A stretch of 64,000 nucleotides of DNA, taken from NCBI RefSeq assembly GCF_009832905.1, contig NZ_CP047135.1:2520001-2584000 (forward strand), read 5' to 3'. Each line of letters starts with the position of its first letter. Within the stretch, counting starts at the first letter, position 1. This document shows positions 11,452 through 20,243 of the stretch, in pieces. The notes below the pieces were generated by a model, which was not told the DNA's origin, made no database searches, and saw nothing but the letters and a program-made list of their open reading frames with translations. The stretch comes from Stenotrophomonas sp. 364. Lineage in GTDB: Bacteria; Pseudomonadota; Gammaproteobacteria; Xanthomonadales; Xanthomonadaceae. The translations under genes and the position numbers were made by a program.

Positions 11452-12786
11452 ATGCGAACGAGCCGCCTGTGGGCACTACTGCTTGCCACCGTCGCCCTGC
11501 CTGCCGCCGCCGAGCCGATCCTGCTGGAGAACGCGCGCGTCTTCGATGGCCAGCGCGATCGCGGCATCACCCCGGTGCTGATCGATGGCGCCCGCATCGT
11601 GCATATCGGCACGCCCCTGCCCGCTGCCGCCACCGGCGCGCGCCGCATCGATTACACCGGCAAGACGCTGCTGCCTGCGCTGGTCAGCGACCACGCGCAT
11701 GTGGGCAACACCCAGGGACTGGAGCACGGCGACCGCTACTACACGCGCGACAACGTGGTGCGCGACCTGCGCCAGTTCCAGCGCTACGGCATCACCACCG
11801 TCACCGCGCTGGGCATGAATGGGGCGGATTTCTTCGCCATCCGCACGGAAGTGAACGCCGATCCCGCCCTGGGCGCGCAACTGTACGGTGCTGGCGGCGG
11901 GATCGGCGCGCCCGATGGCGCACCATCTGCGGACAGCATGGGCCTGCGCCACGACCCGGTCGCGCGCCCGCGCACCGCCGAACAGGCGCGCGCGGCGGTG
12001 GCCACCCAGCACGCCGACGGCGTGGACCTGATCAAGCTGTGGGTGGACGACCTTGGCGGCAAGCGCCCGATGATGACCCCGGAGGTATACCGCGCCGCGA
12101 TCGCCGAAGCGCACGCGAGGGGCCTCACGGTGGCCGCGCACATCCACGACCTCGATCAGGCCCGCGACCTGGTCGATGCCAAGGTGGACATCCTGGCCCA
12201 CGGCATCCGCGACCGCGCGGTCGACCCGATGCTGGCCAGGAAAATGCGCGACCAGGGCACGTGGTACATCCCGACGGTGGCCATCGACGAGGCCAACTAC
12301 TGGTACGCCGAACACCCGCAGGCGCTGCAGCAGCCGTTCCTGCGCCAGGCCCTGCACCGCGACGTGCTGGCCCGTTGGTCGCAGCCGGCGTGGCAGCGCG
12401 CGCAACTGGCCGGCAGCGGCATTCCGGCCGCGCGGGCGGCCGTGGCGACCAACCTGGAGAACGTGCGCCGCCTGCAGGCGGCCGGGGTCAAGCTGGGTTT
12501 CGGCACCGATGCCGGTGCGATGCCGCAGCGGGTGATCGGCGTTGCCGAGCACCGCGAGCTGCAGTTGCTGGTGCAGGCCGGGCTTACGCCTGCGCAGGCA
12601 CTGCAGATCGCCACGTCGCAGGCGGCGGACCTGCTGGGCCTGGCCGACCGTGGCCGGATCGCCGCCGGCAAGCGCGCCGACCTGCTGGTGCTGGACGCCG
12701 ACCCGCTCACCGACATCGCAAACACCCAGCGCATCGGCGCGGTCTGGCAGGCCGGGCAGGAAGTGGCCGGTCCGATCACGGAGTAA
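11452..12786 (+). CDS. Secreted amidohydrolase-superfamily metal-dependent hydrolase
   Basis: The 444-residue protein has a cleavable signal peptide (MRTSRLWALLLATVALPAAA, cut near residue 21). The TIM-barrel amidohydrolase marks are the N-terminal metal pair DHAHVG, the candidate bridging Lys in LIKLWVDDLGG, the metal His in VAAHIHD and ILAHGIRD, and the catalytic Asp in GFGTDAGAM. The C-terminal small beta domain ends GRIAAGKRADLLVLDADPLT. It resembles imidazolonepropionase-like or prolidase-type secreted amidohydrolases. The natural substrate is unknown. It starts 74 bp after the MFS gene, so the two may be co-transcribed. Confidence 0.88.
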   Translation: MRTSRLWALLLATVALPAAAEPILLENARVFDGQRDRGITPVLIDGARIVHIGTPLPAAATGARRIDYTGKTLLPALVSDHAHVGNTQGLEHGDRYYTRDNVVRDLRQFQRYGITTVTALGMNGADFFAIRTEVNADPALGAQLYGAGGGIGAPDGAPSADSMGLRHDPVARPRTAEQARAAVATQHADGVDLIKLWVDDLGGKRPMMTPEVYRAAIAEAHARGLTVAAHIHDLDQARDLVDAKVDILAHGIRDRAVDPMLARKMRDQGTWYIPTVAIDEANYWYAEHPQALQQPFLRQALHRDVLARWSQPAWQRAQLAGSGIPAARAAVATNLENVRRLQAAGVKLGFGTDAGAMPQRVIGVAEHRELQLLVQAGLTPAQALQIATSQAADLLGLADRGRIAAGKRADLLVLDADPLTDIANTQRIGAVWQAGQEVAGPITE

Positions 12787-12848
12787 TCCCCGGGTTCTTC
12801 GCCCCTACGCGAGGTAAGCAGAAACTGCCTTGACGCTTTCCAGGCGCA

Positions 12849-12980
12849 GCTGTCGGCGGGTCGGGCGCTGGGCCCCATGCCCTTTCCGGCGAATGTCCCC
12901 CGGCGTCGGCCTGCGGCCGCCACCTCCTCCTTTATTTCGCCTCCAAGGGCATGGGGCCCAGCGCCCGACCCACCGACAGC
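12849..12980. repeat. Long hairpin element A (45-bp arms around a 42-bp core)
   Basis: The arms 12849-12893 and 12936-12980 are near-complete reverse complements, sharing GTCGGGCGCTGGGCCCCATG with one mismatch in the first 35 bp and a small bulge near the loop. The enclosed core 12894-12935 begins TGTCCCCCGG and ends CCTCCTCCTTTAT. The same core, inverted, lies inside element B 42 bp away with different arms. No coding sequence spans it. Function unknown. Confidence 0.85.
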
Positions 12981-13021
12981 CATCCCAAAAGCGTGGCTTC
13001 CATCTGCGCACCGCAAGCCGA

Positions 13022-13120
13022 GCCCCGTAGCAGCCGGTAGGCGCCTGGGCAAAATAAAGGAGGAGGCCGCCCCGCGGCCGGGGGACATTTGCGCCAGGGG
13101 CCTACCGGCTGCTACGGGGC
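13022..13120. repeat. Long hairpin element B (same core as element A, inverted; different arms)
   Basis: The arms 13022-13053 and 13088-13120 pair over about 32 bp (GCCCCGTAGCAGCCGGTAGG and its complement). The core 13054-13087 reads ATAAAGGAGGAGG through GGGGGACA, which is the reverse complement of the ends of element A's core. A and B thus share a core but have unrelated arms. On the plus strand the core carries an AAAGGAGGAGG run resembling a Shine-Dalgarno sequence. Confidence 0.85.
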
Positions 13121-13235
13121 CCTCACGCTCGCGACCGGCCCGATCGGAGACGCCAGCCGATCCAAACGGCGCCTGCACACACGGCAACCCGCGTCGCGTC
13201 ATGCTCACTCTGCGACGGCTCGGGAAAAGAACCAC

Positions 13236-13264
13236 AAAAAGAAGGGCGCCGTTCGGCGCCCTTC
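13236..13264 (-). terminator. Intrinsic terminator of the DUF2058/slyX/ugd group
   Basis: A perfect 10-bp stem GAAGGGCGCC/GGCGCCCTTC with a four-base loop lies 20 bp past the DUF2058 stop. Read on the minus strand it is followed by five T residues. Confidence 0.88.
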
Positions 13265-13284
13265 TTCGTCGCGCGATCGACCGC

Positions 13285-13998
13285 TTACCAGACCAGGTCG
13301 TCGGGCACCTGGTAGGCCGGGTCGGCGTACGGGTCGGCATCGGCGGTGGCATTGGGATCCACGCGCAGCGCCACCGACGGCGCGAAGATGGCTTCGGCCT
13401 CGTCGAGCACGGCCGCGGTTACCAGCAGGTAACGGCCGTTCTGCTGCAGCACGCCCAGCTCGCCGGCGTTGAGCGCCTTGAGCTGGTCGGCGGTGACGTA
13501 CACGCGCTTGATCTTGCCGCCGTAGTTGAAGTGACGGGCAATCTCGGCGCCGGCGTCATTCAACGACTTGCCGTCCAGCAGCACGTCCAGCTTGGCCTTG
13601 GCTTCGCGGCGCAGGCGCGCTTCTTCCTGCTTCAGGCGCTCGGCTTCGATGCGGTCGTCTTTCTCCTTCTGCGCACGGATCGCGTAGGCCTTGGCCAGGT
13701 CGATGTCCTCGCGCGAACGCGGCTTGCCCTGGCCGGCGTTCTGGCCCTGGCCGGGACGCGGGCCACCGCCCGGGCGGCCCTTGCCGTGCGGTGCGCGGCG
13801 CGAGGCATCGCCCTCGCGCGGCGGACGCCCCGGGGCACCCTCACGCGGCGGGCGCGCTTCGCCGGGCTTGCCCGGGGGACGTGCACCGTGGGGTTTGTTG
13901 CCCGGCCGGCCGTCACGGCGGGCATCGGGTTTGCGTTCTGGCTTGGGCGCGGATTTGAAACCCAGGCCCAGCAGCTGGTCGCGGAGTGTATCGCTCAT
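13285..13998 (-). CDS. DUF2058 (YaiL-like) protein
   Basis: The 237-residue protein begins MSDTLRDQLLGLGFKSAPKP, a typical DUF2058 N-terminus. A Pro/Arg/Gly-rich basic linker (about residues 18-95, several PPREG-type repeats) follows, then a charged helix (EKDDRIEAERLKQEEARLRREAK) and the conserved domain (ARHFNYGGKIKRVYVTADQL). E. coli YaiL is described as nucleoprotein/polynucleotide-associated, and the basic linker is consistent with nucleic-acid contact, but no activity is established. The linker is longer than usual. It is the last gene of a minus-strand group with slyX and ugd. Confidence 0.85.
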   Translation of the reverse strand: MSDTLRDQLLGLGFKSAPKPERKPDARRDGRPGNKPHGARPPGKPGEARPPREGAPGRPPREGDASRRAPHGKGRPGGGPRPGQGQNAGQGKPRSREDIDLAKAYAIRAQKEKDDRIEAERLKQEEARLRREAKAKLDVLLDGKSLNDAGAEIARHFNYGGKIKRVYVTADQLKALNAGELGVLQQNGRYLLVTAAVLDEAEAIFAPSVALRVDPNATADADPYADPAYQVPDDLVW

Positions 13999-14011
13999 GA
14001 CGTGGAATCGA

Positions 14012-14251
14012 TCAGTAGTGCGGGGGCGGCGGTTCTTCGCCCGAATCGGAATACAGCGCGTTGCGGACCTTGCCCAGGTCCTCCAGCAGCAGGCGGGTCA
14101 GGTCGGCGTTGCGGCTGCCTTCGATGCGTGCATCGGCCAGTGCTTCACTGAGCTCGGCCAAGGCCTGTTCCTGGAAGGACACGCGCATTTCCAGCTCGAT
14201 CAGGCGCGCTTCCAGCGCCTGCTCACGCGGTGTGGGGGTGGAATCATGCAT
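14012..14251 (-). CDS. slyX: SlyX family protein
   Basis: The 79-residue protein has the SlyX pattern. A coiled-coil core ([20 protein letters not shown] followed by [12 protein letters not shown]) leads to a proline-rich end, EEPPPPHY, matching the characteristic PPPHY terminus of SlyX. The start at 14251 overlaps the last 8 bases of ugd, which suggests translational coupling. Function is unknown in the family. Confidence 0.88.
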   Translation of the reverse strand: MHDSTPTPREQALEARLIELEMRVSFQEQALAELSEALADARIEGSRNADLTRLLLEDLGKVRNALYSDSGEEPPPPHY

Positions 14252-15593
14252 GCAGCGAACGTCCCCGGCCAATGCCGTAGTAGGCCAGGCCCGCGGCTTC
14301 GATTTCCTGCGGGTCGTACAGGTTGCGGCCGTCGAACACGACCGCATCGTTGAGCACCTCGCGCAGGCGGACGAAATCCGGGCTGCGGAACTGCTTCCAT
14401 TCAGTCACCACAACCAGCGCATCGGCGCCGTCCAGCGCGTCGTAGGCGTTGTCGCAGAACACCAGGTCATCGCGCTCACCAAAGATGCGGCGCGCTTCGT
14501 CGGTGGCTTCGGGATCATAGGCGCGCACGCTGGCACCGCCTTCCCACAACTGGGCCAGCAGGCGCCGGCTGGAGGCTTCGCGCATGTCGTCGGTGTTGGG
14601 CTTGAAGGCCAACCCCCATACCGCAAAGGTCTTGCCACGCACGCCTTCGTCCTCGCCACGGTCATAGTGGCGCTGGATCAGCTGGTAAAGATGCCCCTTC
14701 TGCGCTTCGTTGACCGCCTCCACCGCGTTCAACAGCGTCGGCTCATGGCCATGCTGCTGCGCGGTGCGGGCCAACGCCTGCACGTCCTTGGGGAAACACG
14801 AGCCGCCGTAACCGGCGCCCGGGTAGATGAAGTGCCAGCCGATGCGCGGATCCGAGCCGATGCCCTGACGGACCTGCTCGATGTCGGCACCGACCTTCTC
14901 GGCGATGTTGGCAATTTCGTTCATGAACGAAATCTTGGTCGCCAGCATCGCGTTGGCGGCGTACTTGGTCAGCTCCGCCGAGCGCACGTCCATTTCCACC
15001 ACGCGGTCGTGGTTGCGGTTGAACGGTGCGTACAGGCGGCGCATCAGCGCCACCGAATCGGGGTTGGAGGCCCCCACTACGATGCGGTCGGGCCGCATGC
15101 AGTCGGCAACCGCGTCGCCCTCCTTCAGGAATTCTGGGTTGGAGACCACGTCGAACGCGATCTCCACCCCACGCGCCGCCAGCACCTCGGCAATGGCTGC
15201 ACGCACCTTGTCGGCCGTGCCTACCGGCACGGTCGACTTGTTCACCACCACGGTCGGCACGGCCATGTGCGTGCCGATCGTGCGGGCCACCGCCAGCACG
15301 TACTGCAGGTCGGCGCTGCCGTCCTCGTCCGGAGGCGTGCCCACGGCGATGAAGATCACCTGGCCATGCGTGATCGCGCTGGCGGCATCGGTGGTGAAGG
15401 CCAGCCGCGATGCGGCGTGATTGGCCTTGACCATCGGCTCCAGGCCCGGTTCGTAGATCGGGATGACGCCACGGTTGAGGCCGTCGACCTTGGCCTGGTC
15501 GATATCGACGCAGACCACCTGGTGGCCGACATCGGCCAGGCAGGTACCCGTGACCAGACCGACGTAACCGGTACCGAAAATCGCTACACGCAT
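14244..15593 (-). CDS. ugd: UDP-glucose 6-dehydrogenase
   Basis: The 449-residue enzyme oxidises UDP-glucose to UDP-glucuronate in two NAD-dependent steps, supplying precursors for exopolysaccharide and lipid A modification. The N-terminal Rossmann domain starts [16 protein letters not shown]. The catalytic Cys is Cys266 in [16 protein letters not shown], and the C-terminal UDP-binding domain carries [18 protein letters not shown]. Length matches bacterial UGDs. It follows the FKBP gene by 23 bp and overlaps slyX. Confidence 0.96.
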   Translation of the reverse strand: MRVAIFGTGYVGLVTGTCLADVGHQVVCVDIDQAKVDGLNRGVIPIYEPGLEPMVKANHAASRLAFTTDAASAITHGQVIFIAVGTPPDEDGSADLQYVLAVARTIGTHMAVPTVVVNKSTVPVGTADKVRAAIAEVLAARGVEIAFDVVSNPEFLKEGDAVADCMRPDRIVVGASNPDSVALMRRLYAPFNRNHDRVVEMDVRSAELTKYAANAMLATKISFMNEIANIAEKVGADIEQVRQGIGSDPRIGWHFIYPGAGYGGSCFPKDVQALARTAQQHGHEPTLLNAVEAVNEAQKGHLYQLIQRHYDRGEDEGVRGKTFAVWGLAFKPNTDDMREASSRRLLAQLWEGGASVRAYDPEATDEARRIFGERDDLVFCDNAYDALDGADALVVVTEWKQFRSPDFVRLREVLNDAVVFDGRNLYDPQEIEAAGLAYYGIGRGRSLHA

Positions 15594-15616
15594 GTCCGTG
15601 GGGACTCCAGTTTCGC

Positions 15617-16597
15617 TTACGGCAGGACGTTGAGCAGTTCGACGTCGAAGGTCAGCGTCGCGTTCGGACCGATCGGACCGCCCGGCGTGCCCTGTTCGCC
15701 GTAGGCCAGCTCGCCCGGGATCCAGAAGCGGTACTTGGACCCGGTCGGCATCAGCGAGACGCCTTCGGACCAGCCCTTGATCACCTGGTCCAGGCCGAAT
15801 TCGATGGGCTGGCCACGCTCGTAGCTGCTGTCGAAGACGGTGCCGTCCAGCAGCTTGCCTTCATAGTTGACGCGGACCTTGCTGGTCGGCATCGGGCGCT
15901 CGCCCGAACCCGGACGCAGCACCTGGTACTGCAGGCCCGAAGCGGTGGTGACAACGCCCGGCACGGTCTTGTTCTTGGCCAGGAACGCATTGCCTTCGGT
16001 GCGGTTGGTACCGGCCTTGGCGGCCGCCTGGGCCTGCATTTCAGCCTGCTTGCCGGCCATGAAGCCTTCCAGCGTGGCCTTGGCCTGCTCCGGGGTCATC
16101 TTGGCGGTGCCACCGTTGAAGGTGGTGGTGACGGCGTCGAACAGCGCGTCCAGGTCCAGGTCCGCCTTCAGCGGGGCCAGCGACGGACCCACGGCGTAGG
16201 TGCCCAGCATCAGGCCGACCTTCTCGCGGTCCACCTTCGGCGGCGGGGTACCCGGGGCCACGCCCGGCACCGGCTGGCCGCTCTTGGCCATCATCGCCTG
16301 ACGCAGGGCGGCGTCGGTCTTCTGCGCCTCGTCCTGCGACATCAGCGGCGGCTTGCCTTCAAAGGCATTGGTCACGCCGCGGCGCAGCGCAGCCAGGTCG
16401 ATCTCGCTGGAGATCGGGGCGAACGAGTTGGCCACGTCGATACCGATGGCGTAGCCGAGCTTTTCCCGTTGGGAGTTCAAAGCGGAAGTCTCCTTGACGG
16501 CCGCACGCGCGGCCGGTTGTTGCGACATCACGGTACCGGTGGCACCCATCGCCAGAATCAGAACCGACGCCGCGGCGCCGCGCATTCCCATCTTCAT
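15617..16597 (-). CDS. Secreted FKBP-type peptidyl-prolyl cis-trans isomerase with duplicated N-terminal domain
   Basis: The 326-residue protein has an N-terminal signal sequence ([18 protein letters not shown]) and a C-terminal FKBP domain (residues about 215-326: [40 protein letters not shown]). Between them are two copies of the FKBP_N-type helical dimerisation unit. The first is near residues 48-110 ([13 protein letters not shown]) and the second near 127-190 ([14 protein letters not shown]). Mip/FkpA-type isomerases normally have one such unit in about 230-270 residues, so the duplication explains the extra length. It acts as a periplasmic foldase/chaperone. Confidence 0.9.
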   Translation of the reverse strand: MKMGMRGAAASVLILAMGATGTVMSQQPAARAAVKETSALNSQREKLGYAIGIDVANSFAPISSEIDLAALRRGVTNAFEGKPPLMSQDEAQKTDAALRQAMMAKSGQPVPGVAPGTPPPKVDREKVGLMLGTYAVGPSLAPLKADLDLDALFDAVTTTFNGGTAKMTPEQAKATLEGFMAGKQAEMQAQAAAKAGTNRTEGNAFLAKNKTVPGVVTTASGLQYQVLRPGSGERPMPTSKVRVNYEGKLLDGTVFDSSYERGQPIEFGLDQVIKGWSEGVSLMPTGSKYRFWIPGELAYGEQGTPGGPIGPNATLTFDVELLNVLP

Positions 16598-16681
16598 TCG
16601 CTACTTTCCTGGAAGTGACTGGACGCCGACGTCGGCGCGAAAGCGATCATTGTCGCACGCACATGCGAGATGTCGAGGTTG

Positions 16682-17290
16682 TCAGTGTTTGGCGGGTATG
16701 ACAGACAGCTCACGTTCGATCGCGGCGACCAGCGCCTTGTCGTCCGGCGTGACCTTGCTGGGGAACTGCGCCACCACCCGGCCGTCCCGGCCGACCAGGT
16801 ACTTGTGGAAATTCCAGCCCGGCGCCACCCCGGTCGCGGCGGTCAGCCGCTGGTACAGCGGCGTGGCCTGCGGCCCGGTGACCTGCACCTTCTGGAACAT
16901 CGGGAACTTGACCCCGTAGGTCAGCGTGCAGAATTCCTGGATCTGGGTCTCGTCGCCCGGCTCCTGGCCCTTGAAGTCGTTGGAGGGGAAGCCCAGCACC
17001 GAGAACCCGCGCCCGGCGTACTTCTGCTGCAGCGCCTCCAGGCCTTCGTACTGCGGGGTGAAGCCGCACTTGCTGGCGGTGTTGACCACCAGCAGCACCT
17101 TGCCGCCGTACTGCTTCTGCAGGTTGACCTGGGTCTTGCCGGCCAGCGGTCGATAGGACACGTCCAGCAACCCGGCCGCCTGGGCCCCGCTGGCAGCCAG
17201 CAACCCGCCCAGCAGCAGCGTCACGCCCCAACGGCGCACCCGCACGGTGGCCGCACGGCGCGGGGACGACTCAAGGTGGGTCAGGGGCAT
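16682..17290 (-). CDS. Exported glutathione-peroxidase-family protein
   Basis: The 202-residue protein has a basic N-terminus and hydrophobic core (VTLLLGGLLAASGAQA) typical of an exported precursor, then the GPx fold. The active-site Cys is in NTASKCGFTPQYEGL, the Gln region is FPSNDFKGQEPG, and the Trp-Asn motif is WNFHKYLVG. The Cys replaces selenocysteine, as usual in bacteria, where such enzymes often use thioredoxin. It would reduce peroxides in the periplasm. A second, cytosolic copy is at 62475-62960. CTGGAG lies eight bases before the start. Confidence 0.9.
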   Translation of the reverse strand: MPLTHLESSPRRAATVRVRRWGVTLLLGGLLAASGAQAAGLLDVSYRPLAGKTQVNLQKQYGGKVLLVVNTASKCGFTPQYEGLEALQQKYAGRGFSVLGFPSNDFKGQEPGDETQIQEFCTLTYGVKFPMFQKVQVTGPQATPLYQRLTAATGVAPGWNFHKYLVGRDGRVVAQFPSKVTPDDKALVAAIERELSVIPAKH

Positions 17291-17700
17291 CGGAACACTC
17301 CAGGAAAGGGATCAAAAGGGTTGTTTCGGACTATATCACCGGCACTTTTGCCGCTGCGTGGCGTGGCCGCAGCGCCCTGCCCTGCTACAGGCAGGCAGGC
17401 CTCTCGACCCGGCATCCAGCGGTCGCCGAGCCGCCGATCCGCACCGGCTTGCCGAGTGTGGCGGTCTGCCGCATTACCTGAATAGAGGTGTCAGCTCACC
17501 TACCATTGACCAGACTGAATGGACGATGGCCCACCGAGCCGTCAGGAAACCAGAACATCGCTATAGAAATCAATCAGTTGAAATCACAGCGCGTCCGCTG
17601 TCATACCCCTGCCATCAGTTGGGGGTGGTCAGCTGTTGCACTCCGGCGTGCCGGTGTTATAGTTGCATACAACACCAGTCACCTGATGCAGGGGAAGCCC
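17291..17700. other. Intergenic region ahead of the YtrA operon
   Basis: This 410-bp stretch separates the divergent glutathione peroxidase gene and the YtrA operon. Apart from the operon promoter and palindrome near its right end and an AGGTG/CACCT inverted repeat near 17486-17501, I see no conserved repeat, RNA gene or convincing coding frame. Confidence 0.5.
17636..17675 (+). promoter_or_regulatory. Promoter with overlapping palindromic operator of the YtrA operon
   Basis: TTGCAC (17636-17641) and TATAGT (17658-17663) are separated by 16 bp and form a good sigma-70-type promoter. The 22-bp imperfect palindrome 17654-17675 has perfect outer arms GTGTT and AACAC plus matched TA/TA steps inside, and it covers the -10 element. 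A dimeric GntR repressor bound there would block RNA polymerase, and the operon encodes such a protein 280 bp downstream. Autorepression is inferred. Confidence 0.65.
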
Positions 17701-17955
17701 ATGAACCGCATGCGCCGCCGCCAGTCCGCCAAAGCTGTCACCGCCGCCTCCGCGCTGTTGCTGCTCGGCTGGCTTGGCACCCCCGCCGGTGACATAGGCA
17801 GCGCCGCTGCCACCGGTGCGTTTGAAAGCCCGCAGGACGCAGGCGTACTCCAGGCAGGGAACGCCAACGGCGCCCCCACGCCCCCCCGCCGGCTGCACAG
17901 CTCCCTGTCCATGCCTTACTTCTCATTCGCACAGTCGCTGAACCCACGGAGCTGA
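17701..17955 (+). CDS. Small exported or membrane-anchored peptide, first gene of the YtrA operon
   Basis: The 84-residue product starts MNRMRRRQSAKAVTAASALL, a basic N-terminus followed by a hydrophobic stretch (ALLLLGWLG), so it is probably exported or anchored. The rest is Ala/Gly/Pro-rich and ends SMPYFSFAQSLNPRS. AGGGGAA precedes the ATG at 17701. The gene is 2 bp ahead of the GntR gene and directly behind the operon promoter. I recognise no family. Confidence 0.65.
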   Translation: MNRMRRRQSAKAVTAASALLLLGWLGTPAGDIGSAAATGAFESPQDAGVLQAGNANGAPTPPRRLHSSLSMPYFSFAQSLNPRS

Positions 17956-17957
17956 CC

Positions 17958-18320
17958 ATGAGCGATATCCAATGGAGCGATGGTGCTCCGATCTACCGTC
18001 AGCTGAAAGAGCGCGTGATTGCCATGATGCTTGACGGCATCATCAAGCCTGGCGACGCCCTGCCTTCGGTCCGACAGGTCGCCGCCGAATACCAGCTCAA
18101 CCCCATCACCGTTTCGCGCGCCTACCAGGAACTGGCTGACGAAGGCCTGGTCGAGAAGCGCCGCGGGCTGGGCATGTTCATGACCGAGGAAGCGGCCACG
18201 CAGCTGCGCAGCAGCGAGCGCGACCGGTTCCTCAATGAAGAATGGCCACTGGTGCTGGAGCGCATCCAGCGCCTGGGCCTGAATCTCGACGAATTGCTGC
18301 CCCAGGGGAAATCCTCATGA
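17958..18320 (+). CDS. GntR-family transcriptional regulator, YtrA subfamily
   Basis: The 120-residue protein consists of a GntR winged helix (APIYRQLKERVIAMMLDGII, then LPSVRQVAAEYQLNPITVSR, then AYQELADEGLVEKRRGLGMF) and only a short helical tail (about 45 residues). The short C-terminal region is the mark of the YtrA subfamily, whose members usually repress their own ABC-transporter operon. The stop codon overlaps the ATG of the ABC ATPase (ATGA), so translation is coupled. The palindrome over the upstream promoter is its probable target. Confidence 0.92.
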   Translation: MSDIQWSDGAPIYRQLKERVIAMMLDGIIKPGDALPSVRQVAAEYQLNPITVSRAYQELADEGLVEKRRGLGMFMTEEAATQLRSSERDRFLNEEWPLVLERIQRLGLNLDELLPQGKSS

Positions 18321-19192
18321 ATGTCGTTGCAAGTGATGTCGTCATTTCCGCCCGAGGCCTGCGCAAGGCCTACAAGCAGACCGTGGCGCTGGACAACACC
18401 AGCTTCACCATCGCCCCGGGCCGGATCACCGGCCTGATCGGCCCCAACGGCGCCGGCAAGACCACCCTGCTCAAGGCGCTGCTGGGCCTGACCACGGTGG
18501 AAGGCGAACTGCAGGTGCTGGGGCTGGACCCGGCGGTGCAGCGCAACGCGCTGATGAACGATGTGTGCTTCATCGCCGACGTGGCGGTGCTGCCGCGCTG
18601 GATGAAGGTGCGCGAAGCGATCGACTTCGTTGCCGGGACCCACCCGCGCTTCGACCGCGCCCGGTGCGAGCGCTTCCTGGCCTCGACCAAGCTGCAGCCC
18701 AAGCAGCGCGTGCGCGAGCTGTCCAAGGGCATGATCGTGCAGCTGCACCTGGCGCTGGTGATGGCCATCGATGCCAAGGTGCTGGTGCTGGACGAGCCGA
18801 CCCTGGGCCTGGACATCCTGTACCGCAAGGAGTTCTACCAGCGCCTGCTGGAGGATTACTTCGACGAGCAGAAGACCATCATCGTCACCACCCACCAGGT
18901 GGAAGAGATCGAGCACATCCTCACCGATGTGATGTTCATCCGCGACGGCCGCATCGTGCTCACCACCGACATGGAAGACATTGGCGAGCGCTACAGCGAA
19001 GTGCTGGTGTCGGCCGAGTCGCTGGACGCCGCCCGCGCCCTGCAGCCCATCGACGAGCGTGCCCTGCCGTTCGGCAAGACCGTGCTGTTGTTCGACGGGG
19101 TGCCGCGCGCCCAGCTCACGCCCCTGGGCGAGATCCGCAGCCCGGGGCTGGCGGACCTGTTCGTGGCCATCATGAAGGGAACCTACGCATGA
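18317..19192 (+). CDS. ABC transporter ATP-binding protein of the YtrA operon
   Basis: The 291-residue ATPase shows Walker A GLIGPNGAGKTTLLKALL, Walker B VLVLDEPTLGLD and the switch His in IIVTTHQVEEIEH. The signature motif is ELSKGM instead of LSGGQ, as in some YtrB- and ABC-2-type exporters. About 80 residues follow the ATPase core. It overlaps both neighbours by four bases (ATGA junctions), so regulator, ATPase and permease are translated as a unit. In homologous systems these transporters respond to cell-envelope-active compounds; the substrate here is unknown. Confidence 0.93.
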   Translation: MNVVASDVVISARGLRKAYKQTVALDNTSFTIAPGRITGLIGPNGAGKTTLLKALLGLTTVEGELQVLGLDPAVQRNALMNDVCFIADVAVLPRWMKVREAIDFVAGTHPRFDRARCERFLASTKLQPKQRVRELSKGMIVQLHLALVMAIDAKVLVLDEPTLGLDILYRKEFYQRLLEDYFDEQKTIIVTTHQVEEIEHILTDVMFIRDGRIVLTTDMEDIGERYSEVLVSAESLDAARALQPIDERALPFGKTVLLFDGVPRAQLTPLGEIRSPGLADLFVAIMKGTYA

Positions 19193-20220
19193 ACACCGTC
19201 CACTACCACCCCATCAGCAAGGCCAGCACCTTCAAGTGGATGCTCAAGCGCGAGTACTGGGAGAACCGCGGTGGGTTCCTGTACGCCCCGCTGATCGCCG
19301 GCGCGATTTCGCTGGTGATGAGCCTGATCGGCATTCTGTTCGGGCTGCTGGCCATGAACCGCGCGGCCAAGAGTGGCAGCCTGGTGATCGACAATGAAAG
19401 CGTCAACGTCAACGGGCTGGACCTGGCCCTGCTGACGAAGAAGCTGGACGCCGAGGCGCTGCACAACCTGGCCAACGGCCTGGACCTGACCCTGCTGCTG
19501 AGTTCGCTGTGGCCGTTCATCGTGCTGGCCTTCGTGGTGTTTTTCTACTGCCTGGGCGCGTTGTACGACGACCGTCGCGACCGCAGCATCCTGTTCTGGA
19601 AGTCGCTGCCGCTGTCGGACACCCAGACCGTGCTGTCCAAGGCATTGAGCGCATTGCTGGTGGCACCGGTGATCGCGGTGATCGCCTCGATCCTGACCAT
19701 GTTCGGCTTCCTGCTGATCATCAGCGTGGTGGTGCTCAGCCACGGCGGCGACCCGATGACCCTGATCTGGGGTCCGGCCAGCCCGCTGGCCATCGCGGCC
19801 GGTCACCTGTCCTGGCTGCCGGTGTACCTGCTCTGGGCACTGCCGAGCGTGGGCTGGCTGCTGATGTGCTCGGCCTGGGCCAAGACCAAGCCGTTCCTGT
19901 GGGCGGTGATGCTGCCGCTGTTTGCCGGCATCATCGTCAGCAGCACGCACCTGATGAATGCCTTCGACAGCACCAGCGGCTGGTTCTGGAAGCACATCGT
20001 CGGCCGCCTGTTGCTGGGCACTCTGCCGGGAAGTGACGTGTTCTACCGCGCCGATGAGCTGCGCGCGGTGATCGGCGACCGTGACAACCTGGTGGCCGCG
20101 CTGGCCCCGGCCAACCAGCTGACCGCGTTGAGCCTGCCCGATATCTGGATCGGTGCCGCAGTGGGCGTGGTCTTCATCATCGTCGCCATCCGCCTGCGCC
20201 GCCGCGCCGGCGAGATCTGA
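19189..20220 (+). CDS. ABC-2-type transporter permease of the YtrA operon
   Basis: The 343-residue membrane protein has about six hydrophobic segments. The first is FLYAPLIAGAISLVMSLIGI, followed by a large extracytoplasmic loop with NESVNVNGLDLALLTKKLDA. Then come WPFIVLAFVVFFYCLGALYD and the cytoplasmic DDRRDRSILFWKSLPLSDTQ, which is typical of ABC-2 permeases. It is translationally coupled to the ATPase upstream. As a single permease it probably works as a homodimer. Confidence 0.9.
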   Translation: MNTVHYHPISKASTFKWMLKREYWENRGGFLYAPLIAGAISLVMSLIGILFGLLAMNRAAKSGSLVIDNESVNVNGLDLALLTKKLDAEALHNLANGLDLTLLLSSLWPFIVLAFVVFFYCLGALYDDRRDRSILFWKSLPLSDTQTVLSKALSALLVAPVIAVIASILTMFGFLLIISVVVLSHGGDPMTLIWGPASPLAIAAGHLSWLPVYLLWALPSVGWLLMCSAWAKTKPFLWAVMLPLFAGIIVSSTHLMNAFDSTSGWFWKHIVGRLLLGTLPGSDVFYRADELRAVIGDRDNLVAALAPANQLTALSLPDIWIGAAVGVVFIIVAIRLRRRAGEI

Positions 20221-20243
20221 TCGATTCACTCAAGGAGCCGCAC

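Noticed and set aside
17488..17700. N-terminal extension of the small YtrA-operon peptide
   Set aside because: The frame is open but lacks a ribosome binding site and runs through the operon promoter; the ATG at 17701 has AGGGGAA and begins a plausible export signal.
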